Under the pieces are notes generated by a model that did not search any database, was not told where the DNA came from, and saw nothing but the letters and a program-made list of their open reading frames with translations. Position numbers and translations under genes: made by a program. From positions 1-21,052 of the forward strand of contig JAQGOX010000137.1 in NCBI GenBank assembly GCA_028293365.1: a stretch of DNA of 21,052 nt, written 5' to 3'. Shown here piece by piece: positions 15,633 through 21,052 of the stretch. The number at the start of each line of letters is the position of its first letter. Position 1 is the first letter of the stretch. This DNA is from Verrucomicrobiales bacterium. Its GTDB lineage: Bacteria > Verrucomicrobiota > Verrucomicrobiia > Limisphaerales > SXQI01.

Positions 15633-17513
15633 CTAGTCGCCCGCTGACACTCCTGTAGCCGCAAGGGCCTGGTTGCGAATGATTTCAGGCGGAATGGCAA
15701 GGTAATTGGCGGCGCGTTCGGCAATCCTTTTAAAAACCGGCACTCCCGTGGCACTGCCGTAATAGCCCTTTTTCCAATTCGGTTCGTCGAAAACAACTGA
15801 GATGCAAAGCTCGGGGTTGTCAGCCGGGAAAAAACCGATAAAGGACGAAAAGAATTTGTGGTTAACGTAATGGCCGTTCACGGCCTTTTGCGCCGTCCCG
15901 GTTTTTCCGGCAACCGTATAAAAATCGAGCTGCGCCTTGGTGCCGGTTCCATTGGTCGAAACGACGGCCTTCAAGGCTTCAACCATCTGGCGGGCGGCTC
16001 GTTCAGAAACCACGCGGCGCGCCACCTGAGGGAAGTATCGCGCAACAAGTTTGCCGTCTGAATCCTCCAAATGGTCAATCAATTGTGGCCGCATCAAGAC
16101 TCCTTTGTTGGCGATTGCCGACATGGCTAGGCACATCTGCAAGGGGGTTGCGGCAACTTCATGCCCCATCGGAACGTGTGTGATCGAAAGCTTGCTCCAG
16201 CGCGAAAGGGGATGCACGATCCCGCGAACTTCTCCAGGAAGCTGGATGCCGGTCGTCGAACCGATTCCAAAACGATGGATATATTCGGCAAGGCGTTCAG
16301 CGCCAAGTTGAATCCCGATTTTTGCCGCACCCACGTTCGACGATTTGGCAACCACGTTTTCGACACTGAGAAGATTATACTTCTCGTGAGCATCATGCAG
16401 GGTGTAGCCAGCGTAATGAAACATTCCCCCCTCGCAGTCAACCATGTCAGTCAACTTAACTACGTTTTCGTTGAGCGCAGCGGAGACAACCACGATTTTA
16501 AATGTCGAGCCCGGCTCGGCGATGTCTGAGATGACTCGATTTCTGCGAGCGTCAGGATTACTGCCGAGCAAATGGTTGGGATCGAATGTGGGCAAGTTCG
16601 CCAAGGCGAGAATCTCACCGGTGTTCGGACGCACAACCGTGCATGCGACGCTCACCGGTTCGTGGTCTTCCCACGCCACGGCCAGTTCACTTTCGACGAT
16701 GTGCTGGATTCCGGCGTCGATCGTAAGAACGGCCGTATAACCATCACGGGGTGCGAGGTTCTGCTCTCGGTACGCCACTAACTCACGGTTGGAACGATCT
16801 GCTTCTGTCTGACGCCATCCCTGAACACCCTCCAAAAATGTATTTAGCGTCGCCTCCACTCCGTCGCGACCCTTGATTTGAACGTCAGGAGTGCCGTCCG
16901 GCAGAGTTTTTTCATCAGCACCCACATAACCGATTACATGTGCGGCAAGGCTGCCGTTCGGATAGACCCGCAATTGATCCTCTTCAGAAAATAATGAATG
17001 CTGACGAATCTGGTTTAACTCTCGACGATAGCGCCGGCTTAAAGCTGATTCGTTCGAACAAAAGATCAGATGTTCCATCGCATTGGTGATCGAAGTCCAC
17101 TCGTCGTCGTCCACCTTGCGTTTTAGCACCACATATTTATCGCAATTGGTCTGGCCTTCTTTGTTGAGAATATAACGAGGTTCCAGTTTTTCCGCGAGCA
17201 TCTGCGCGTTGATTTGCATCACTGGCTCCAGCGTCTCGGCCACAGCAAGGTAATTGGTGCCGATGATGGACGGGTCGGCACAAACTGTGCGCACCAATTT
17301 ACTCGTCGCTAAAAGGTTGCCTTTGACATCCAAAATGTTACCCCGCCGAGGCCTTCGTTCGATCCGCCGTTGAGTATTCTTGTTTGATTCAAGCGACAGG
17401 CTTTCGTGGCGGAGGACTTGCAGATCGACCAGCCTATACCCAAGCAGACAAAACCCGAGGCCCAGACAGATGGTCAGGAACCAGAGCGCTTTGATTTGCT
17501 TGGAATGAGGCAT
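15633..17513 (-). CDS. ftsI: Septal class-B penicillin-binding protein (FtsI/PBP3 type transpeptidase)
   Basis: This is the periplasmic transpeptidase that cross-links new septal peptidoglycan and works with FtsW. The 626-aa protein has a short cytoplasmic N-terminus, one membrane anchor (about 10-30) and the dimerisation/pedestal domain starting with RRGNILDVKGNLLA (57-70). The transpeptidase domain carries all three active-site motifs: SxxK at Ser336-Lys339 (GSTFK), SxN at Ser391-Asn393 (KSSNVG) and KTG at Lys537 (AGKTGTAQ). No C-terminal PASTA domain is visible. It is slightly longer than E. coli FtsI (588 aa). It starts 2 nt after the ftsL-like stop and is followed 11 nt later by the murE homologue, the standard dcw order. 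The last 17 or so residues are unremarkable. Confidence 0.95.
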   Translation of the reverse strand: MPHSKQIKALWFLTICLGLGFCLLGYRLVDLQVLRHESLSLESNKNTQRRIERRPRRGNILDVKGNLLATSKLVRTVCADPSIIGTNYLAVAETLEPVMQINAQMLAEKLEPRYILNKEGQTNCDKYVVLKRKVDDDEWTSITNAMEHLIFCSNESALSRRYRRELNQIRQHSLFSEEDQLRVYPNGSLAAHVIGYVGADEKTLPDGTPDVQIKGRDGVEATLNTFLEGVQGWRQTEADRSNRELVAYREQNLAPRDGYTAVLTIDAGIQHIVESELAVAWEDHEPVSVACTVVRPNTGEILALANLPTFDPNHLLGSNPDARRNRVISDIAEPGSTFKIVVVSAALNENVVKLTDMVDCEGGMFHYAGYTLHDAHEKYNLLSVENVVAKSSNVGAAKIGIQLGAERLAEYIHRFGIGSTTGIQLPGEVRGIVHPLSRWSKLSITHVPMGHEVAATPLQMCLAMSAIANKGVLMRPQLIDHLEDSDGKLVARYFPQVARRVVSERAARQMVEALKAVVSTNGTGTKAQLDFYTVAGKTGTAQKAVNGHYVNHKFFSSFIGFFPADNPELCISVVFDEPNWKKGYYGSATGVPVFKRIAERAANYLAIPPEIIRNQALAATGVSAGD

Positions 17514-17515
17514 AA

Positions 17516-17908
17516 TTACCTGCGGCTCGCGTAAAGCTGAACCGTCTCACGAATTCCGGGGCGCAACCGCAGTTCAGGTTGTGCGGTCGATTCGCCCGAC
17601 GCTTCGTGAAGTCGAATAATTTGGTCGGGTTGCGGCCGCACTAATCCGAGATTCATTTTCCGGACCCGTGCATCCAATTCACTCGGAGTGCTCAGCGTCG
17701 CGGCGGCGCGGGTGAGCGCGTCGTTTTGGCGGCCCAGCAGCTCTTTGCGCCCTTCCAGACGCTTAATCTGATCGGCCAGATGTTGAATTTGCGTTTTTTG
17801 CCAGACGTATCCAATCCCCGCACTGGCGAAGAATGCACAAAGTAGCGCGGCTTTGATGGCTGGTCCAAAACGGACCGCCAGAGGCTGGTATTTGACGTTT
17901 CTTGCCAT
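17516..17908 (-). CDS. ftsL: FtsL-like small bitopic cell division protein
   Basis: The 130-aa protein has a basic cytoplasmic N-terminus (1-15), a single hydrophobic segment (about 16-35), then a Gln/Leu/Arg-rich stretch (about 38-70) with the heptad pattern of a coiled coil, and a basic C-terminal tail. This is the FtsL/FtsB/DivIC architecture. FtsL sequences are too variable for motif proof, so the call rests on topology and on its position between rsmH (6-nt gap) and ftsI (2-nt gap), exactly where ftsL sits in other dcw clusters. The role would be to form the FtsQLB complex that activates FtsW-FtsI. Confidence 0.75.
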   Translation of the reverse strand: MARNVKYQPLAVRFGPAIKAALLCAFFASAGIGYVWQKTQIQHLADQIKRLEGRKELLGRQNDALTRAAATLSTPSELDARVRKMNLGLVRPQPDQIIRLHEASGESTAQPELRLRPGIRETVQLYASRR

Positions 17909-17914
17909 ATTGCT

Positions 17915-18859
17915 TTAGTGTTTTAAATTCAATTTCCGCATCAGACGCAGTTGTGCGCTTCGAGCACGCGGATTTTCCCGTAATTCCAGATCGCCGGGCT
18001 GGATCGCTTTTCGGCTTATCCAGCTCAACTCCGGTGGCTTCGGTTTCCGCAATTCCGGAACATCCACTTCTCCCGGCACCTCGTAATCCCGTGCCAATCC
18101 GCGGCCAAATTCCTTCACAATTCTATCTTCAAGCGAATGAAACGTGATCACAGCGAGAACACCTTCCGGCTTCAGCACCTTCCAGCATGCGTCCAGGCCG
18201 CGGCGCAACACCTGGATTTCATCATTCACCACTATGCGTAGCGCCTGGAACACTTTCGTCGCCGGGTGTGATCGTTGCCCGTGCCGCGGGACTTCATGTT
18301 CGATCAAATCGGCCAACTGCCGCGTGCTTTCAACACGCCGCTGCCCGCGCGCGCGCGCGATAGCCCTTGCGATTCGCCGGGAGTCCCGCTCACCGCCATA
18401 TTCCCAAAAAATGCGCGCCAACTCTTCGACTTCTGCCTCGTTTACAAGCGACGCTGCCGTGATCGGGTTGCGACGATCCATTCGCATATCCAATGGCCCT
18501 TCATTCTGAAAACTGAATCCGCGCTCCGCCCGATCCAACTGGGGCGAACTCACGCCCAGATCGAGCAAAACACCGTCGCAGGTTTCCGGAGGAACCCATT
18601 GTTCCAGCACTGCAAAACTGGCAAGGCGGAGTTCAAACCGGCCTGCAAAGCGATCTCCGAGCCGCCTTCCCGCTGCTTCGATAGCATCTGCATCCTGGTC
18701 AAATCCCCAGAGCCAGCCGTCCGGAGAACTTTGCTCCAGGATTGCACTCGCGTGCCCGGCGCCACCCACCGTTCCATCCAGATACCGCCCACCCGGGCGC
18801 GGTTTCAAAGAACTCAATACTTCCCCAAGCAAAACCGGCTGGTGGTGAAATTTTTCCAC
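17915..18859 (-). CDS. rsmH: 16S rRNA (cytosine-1402-N4)-methyltransferase RsmH (MraW)
   Basis: RsmH methylates N4 of C1402 in the ribosomal P site, using SAM, and is a regular member of the dcw cluster. The 314-residue product begins HHQPVLLGEVLSSL, has the SAM-binding loop DGTVGGAGHASAIL (28-41), FDQDADAI, LLDLGVSSPQLD, GFSFQNEGPLDMRMD, KVFQALRIVVNDE, ITFHSLEDRIVK and a C-terminal NPRARSAQLR motif, all typical. The start is a GTG at 18859; two ATGs just upstream are out of frame and no in-frame ATG exists. The start lies 17 nt after the stop of the preceding 205-aa gene. Confidence 0.97.
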   Translation of the reverse strand: MEKFHHQPVLLGEVLSSLKPRPGGRYLDGTVGGAGHASAILEQSSPDGWLWGFDQDADAIEAAGRRLGDRFAGRFELRLASFAVLEQWVPPETCDGVLLDLGVSSPQLDRAERGFSFQNEGPLDMRMDRRNPITAASLVNEAEVEELARIFWEYGGERDSRRIARAIARARGQRRVESTRQLADLIEHEVPRHGQRSHPATKVFQALRIVVNDEIQVLRRGLDACWKVLKPEGVLAVITFHSLEDRIVKEFGRGLARDYEVPGEVDVPELRKPKPPELSWISRKAIQPGDLELRENPRARSAQLRLMRKLNLKH

Positions 18860-18876
18860 GACATTCCATTCACTCT

Positions 18877-19494
18877 TCAGCCCCTTCCGATTCCGCCAGT
18901 GTCAAACAGGCGGGCCGTTAAACGACTCCATCCTGGCTGCGCTGCGGCTTTGGCAAACGCGCTCGAATCAGCCGGAACAGGTCGAACCGCCTTCGATTCG
19001 GTCGTGCCGCTTTTCGCATTGGCTGCTTCGCGCTGACGAAAGCAGGCAACAATCTCGAGATCCGTATCCGAAAGATCATTCCGCACGACACGAACCATTT
19101 CCAAAGAGAGCTCGCTTTGGATCAAAGTACGGACGGGCTTTGCCAATTCACCCTGTTTCTTTCCCCGTGCCGGAAAAAAGCTTTTCCGAAAAATGGATTT
19201 GCCACTTTGACTATCCCCGTCCTCGATCGCTCCCACTGCTCCCTCAACGCTCGCTTTATTGTTTGCACCGATTTTTTTTCCAAACAGGTTCAATCGCTTC
19301 CAAAAATTCGACTCATTTTTTTTCGCTGGCGCGACAGGTTCTGCGGGCGCCGCGGCTTCGGTTTTTTCGACTGCGATTCGGGAATTTGCCTCAAATCTCG
19401 GGAGAAGAGTCGCAGCCCGCATTTCATACGGGCTGCGATCTTGTCTCATTCCTACTACGCTTCGTCCTACTGCCAAGAATTGTTTCAAGCTCAT
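18877..19494 (-). CDS. Uncharacterised 205-aa protein between mraZ and rsmH
   Basis: I do not recognise this gene. It starts with ATG only 2 nt after the mraZ stop (TAG-GC-ATG) and stops 17 nt before rsmH, so it is firmly within the operon. The N-terminus (MSLKQFLAVGRSVVGMRQDRSPYEM) is compact and basic. An Ala/Pro/Lys-rich, low-complexity segment follows (about 40-62), then a basic stretch with FWKRLNLFGKK (64-74) and a block at about 116-150 (SELSLEMVRVVRNDLSDTDLEIV region) that looks like a folded, conserved element. The C-terminal tail (about 155-205) is Ala/Ser-rich. There is no membrane segment, signal peptide or known catalytic motif. The mix of short ordered blocks and disordered linkers suggests an adaptor or nucleic-acid/membrane-surface binding protein, which is inference only. 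Confidence 0.8.
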   Translation of the reverse strand: MSLKQFLAVGRSVVGMRQDRSPYEMRAATLLPRFEANSRIAVEKTEAAAPAEPVAPAKKNESNFWKRLNLFGKKIGANNKASVEGAVGAIEDGDSQSGKSIFRKSFFPARGKKQGELAKPVRTLIQSELSLEMVRVVRNDLSDTDLEIVACFRQREAANAKSGTTESKAVRPVPADSSAFAKAAAQPGWSRLTARLFDTGGIGRG

Positions 19495-19496
19495 GC

Positions 19497-19961
19497 CTAA
19501 ATTAGTTTGAACGCTTCGTTCGAGAGCGATTCATCCACCGCGGAAATCGCGGCAAGTCGCTCTGGACTCCAAATTTGAAACCGATCCAAAAGGCCAACCA
19601 GCTTTACCTGTTTATCAATCGCCACTGCCGTGGCCATCCCTTCCGGGATGCAAATTCGTCCGCTACGATCCAACGAAACCGTGTCCGACTTCCTCCCCAA
19701 CAAACGTCGGAGTGAATCCGCGGTCGGATCGGAAAACGGCATTTGAGTCACTTTTTTTACCAGATCCGCCCAGATCTGCTGTGGCAAGCCGAGCAGGCAT
19801 GCTTCCTTCAAGCCGCCGGCGGGCCACACAATAAGCGTAAACAAGCATTCCCCTTCCGGCCGCCACTTCGAAGGGATCAGCAAACGACGCTTTTCATCAA
19901 CTCCATGCAAATACTCAGAGCTGTAATAGATCGGCGCCGTGATTGGCTCGGTTTCTGGCAT
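19497..19961 (-). CDS. mraZ: Transcriptional regulator MraZ
   Basis: MraZ is the DNA-binding first gene of most dcw clusters and represses its own operon in E. coli. The 154-aa protein has the two AbrB/SpoVT-like halves expected: YLHGVDEKRRLLIPSKWR (17-34) and SLDRSGRICIPEGM (about 96-109), each with the DxxGR-like (here DEKRR and DRSGR) turn that contacts DNA. The ATG at 19961 is the only reasonable start; a purine-rich AAAGG lies only 2 nt before it, too close for a good Shine-Dalgarno. A periodic GTGGG array begins 28 nt upstream, which fits autoregulation. Divergent queA lies 228 nt away. Confidence 0.95.
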   Translation of the reverse strand: MPETEPITAPIYYSSEYLHGVDEKRRLLIPSKWRPEGECLFTLIVWPAGGLKEACLLGLPQQIWADLVKKVTQMPFSDPTADSLRRLLGRKSDTVSLDRSGRICIPEGMATAVAIDKQVKLVGLLDRFQIWSPERLAAISAVDESLSNEAFKLI

Positions 19962-19970
19962 AGCCTTTAG

Positions 19971-20073
19971 GGTGGAATGGGAATTTAACCCACTTTAACC
20001 CACAGCAATGCACTTTTGTCCCACACTAACCCACAGTGGGTCAAACAAAATTCCAGGAAAAACGCATTCCACC
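19971..20073. repeat. 9-bp perfect inverted repeat flanking the MraZ-box array
   Basis: GGTGGAATG at 19971-19979 and CATTCCACC at 20065-20073 are exact complements 85 nt apart, one on each side of the GTGGG array. The spacing is too long for a simple hairpin operator. They may be half-sites for a looping regulator or a coincidence. Within the enclosed region CCCACAGTGGG (20030-20040) is a further short palindrome at the distal end. Confidence 0.35.
19989..20034 (-). promoter_or_regulatory. MraZ operator: array of GTGGG boxes upstream of mraZ
   Basis: On the minus strand, GTGGG occurs at 20034-20030, 20024-20020, 20003-19999 and 19993-19989. Three of the four continue as GTGGGTTA. The steps are 10, 21 and 10 bp, and a degenerate GTGCA at 20013-20009 fills the central gap, giving five positions in helical phase. 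E. coli MraZ is known to bind direct repeats of TGGGA-type sequence with 5-nt spacers (10-bp period) upstream of mraZ, so this is very likely the operator. A TTGACC at 20044-20039 could serve as a -35 element, but no convincing -10 lies 16-18 nt downstream, so I do not place the promoter. Confidence 0.75.
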
Positions 20074-20107
20074 GGGCGAGCCGGGGGAGCTCCATCGAGC
20101 GAAACAT

Positions 20108-20137
20108 TTGCAGGAGAATCGTTTCGGTGGTTTTAAA
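20108..20137 (+). promoter_or_regulatory. Weak candidate promoter for queA
   Basis: TTGCAG (20108-20113) and TTTAAA (20132-20137) are separated by 18 nt, each matching the sigma-70 consensus at four of six positions. They lie 53-82 nt upstream of the queA start. This is the best pair I could find on the plus strand between the MraZ array and queA, but matches of this quality occur by chance. Confidence 0.2.
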
Positions 20138-20161
20138 GCGAACTGCTTTTCGCTCGCACCG
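20125..20161 (+). other. Two-tier stem-loop upstream of queA
   Basis: CGGTG (20125-20129) pairs with CACCG (20157-20161), and inside it AGCGA (20137-20141) pairs with TCGCT (20150-20154). It would fold in the queA leader if transcription starts upstream of it. It does not show the conserved loop and A-rich tail of the preQ1-I riboswitch. Function unknown. Confidence 0.25.
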
Positions 20162-20189
20162 ATTTAAAAAGAAGACGATAAAAAAGCCT

Positions 20190-21052
20190 GTGCTGACTTC
20201 AGATTTCCATTTTTCGCTTCCGAGCGAGTTAATCGCCCATGTTCCGACAGAACGGCGTGACCGGTCTCGACTGCTCGTGGTGAATCGCAGGACCGAATCG
20301 ATCTCTCATCAAATCTTCACCAGCCTTCCGGACTTTTTGCGGAGTGGCGACTTGCTGGTGGTCAATAATTCGAAGGTGATTCCGGCCCGGCTTTGGGCGA
20401 AAAAAAAAGGAAACACCGGCAAAATCGAAATACTCTTGCTGGAGCAGATTGCGACGAACGATTGGTGGGCAATGTTGCGGCCGGCAAAGAAAGTTCCGAT
20501 TGGTGGCACCATTTTTTTGCTCGATGATCTCGCAAAGCTTTCGCCAATTTCGGCAACGGTTCTGGAAAAGAATGAAACGGGACACCGACGGCTGCGCTTC
20601 AGCGGCACCCCCGATATCCTTAATGATCTACCGGCGTTCGGAGAAATGCCCCTCCCCCCGTACATTGAGCGAGAATCGACTCAACATCGGGCGGAAGATT
20701 TAACTCGATACCAAACCGTTTATTCCAAACCGCCAGGTTCTGTGGCGGCTCCGACGGCTGGTCTGCACTTCACGCCGGAGTTGCTCTCAGAAATGGGCAG
20801 GCACGGGGTAAACGTGGCGGAGGTAACCCTGCACGTTGGCGCCGGGACCTTCGCACCGGTCAAGACTGCTAGAATTGAAGGCCATCGAATGCACGAGGAA
20901 CGCTATTATCTTCCAGGAGCAACCGCCTCTCTCATCAATGAGACGAAAGCTCGAGGGGGCCGGATTATCGCGGTTGGCACCACCACTCTTCGCGTCCTGG
21001 AATCGGTCGCGGCCGTTCAGCAATCCGGCTTGCGGGAAGCAAACGGCAGGAC
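20190..21052 (+). CDS. queA: S-adenosylmethionine:tRNA ribosyltransferase-isomerase QueA; 3' end outside window
   Basis: QueA moves the ribosyl group of SAM onto 7-aminomethyl-7-deazaguanine in tRNA to give epoxyqueuosine. About 287 residues are visible, with roughly 50 or more missing at the C-terminus. The N-terminus LTSDFHFSLPSELIAHVP is the family's standard opening. SRLLVVNR, DLLVVNNSKVIPARLWAKK, GEMPLPPYI, RYQTVYSKPPGSVAAPTAGLHFT and EVTLHVGAGTFAPV follow in order, and IIAVGTTTLRVLE stands near the window edge. The start is GTG at 20190, chosen because it puts the SDF motif at the usual place and no ATG lies in frame upstream. A run of nine A at about 20400-20408 does not break the frame. 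It is divergent from mraZ and shares its upstream region. Confidence 0.96.
   Translation, partial: MLTSDFHFSLPSELIAHVPTERRDRSRLLVVNRRTESISHQIFTSLPDFLRSGDLLVVNNSKVIPARLWAKKKGNTGKIEILLLEQIATNDWWAMLRPAKKVPIGGTIFLLDDLAKLSPISATVLEKNETGHRRLRFSGTPDILNDLPAFGEMPLPPYIERESTQHRAEDLTRYQTVYSKPPGSVAAPTAGLHFTPELLSEMGRHGVNVAEVTLHVGAGTFAPVKTARIEGHRMHEERYYLPGATASLINETKARGGRIIAVGTTTLRVLESVAAVQQSGLREANGR

Noticed and set aside
20125..20161. Stem-loop before queA as a preQ1 riboswitch
   Set aside because: A leader riboswitch would suit a queuosine gene, but the loop sequence and the A-rich 3' tail of preQ1-I are not present, and the stem is short with a large loop.

Overview
The window is an almost complete division and cell-wall (dcw) cluster. 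It runs as one long leftward (minus-strand) transcription unit from mraZ at about 19.96 kb to ftsZ at about 1.38 kb. A rightward metabolic gene converges on its 3' end, and queA diverges from its 5' end. In transcription order the cluster reads: mraZ, an unrecognised 205-aa gene, rsmH, an ftsL-like gene, ftsI, a murE homologue, murF, mraY, murD, a LysM membrane protein, ftsW, murG, murB, ddl, ftsQ, ftsA, ftsZ. Most junctions are 1-20 nt gaps or 4-8 nt stop/start overlaps. Longer gaps, where an internal promoter or processing site could sit, occur before murD (61 nt), the LysM gene (99 nt) and ftsW (102 nt). No rRNA, tRNA, CRISPR array or insertion sequence was seen, and no gene-free stretch exceeds about 230 nt.

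The gene set (mraZ, a class-B PBP, ftsQ with a POTRA domain, ftsA, and an FtsZ ending in a DVPTYIRRG-type tail) points to a free-living bacterium that makes peptidoglycan. The general style (intergenic leader of Tat type, LysM protein inside the dcw cluster, protein divergence) suggests the Verrucomicrobiota/PVC group, perhaps a Pedosphaera-like lineage. That placement is an inference by feel, not by tree.

The layout looks ordinary but several active sites do not. The murE-position gene is full length and clearly homologous to MurE along its length, yet it has lost the P-loop lysine and nearly every other catalytic motif, so it reads as a pseudo-ligase. murC, normally between murG and murB, is absent: murG and murB overlap by 4 nt. 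MurD keeps its P-loop but lacks the lysine that is normally carbamylated and has a rewritten ELSSFQ motif. MurF has Glu in place of that lysine. FtsZ keeps the tubulin signature but has lost two of the three polar T7-loop residues and the NTD motif. All four Mur ligase positions are therefore abnormal, which predicts that at least MurC and a working MurE are encoded elsewhere, and raises the possibility that this cluster has been partly repurposed.

Regulation: upstream of mraZ lies a clear array of GTGGG boxes with about 10-bp periodicity, matching the known architecture of MraZ operators, so MraZ autoregulation of the operon is likely. Two genes of unknown role travel with the operon: the 205-aa protein between mraZ and rsmH, and the two-LysM membrane protein between murD and ftsW. 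Just after ftsZ there is a 24-codon twin-arginine-type leader that runs into the antisense of the neighbouring gene, probably the stump of a deleted secreted-protein gene.
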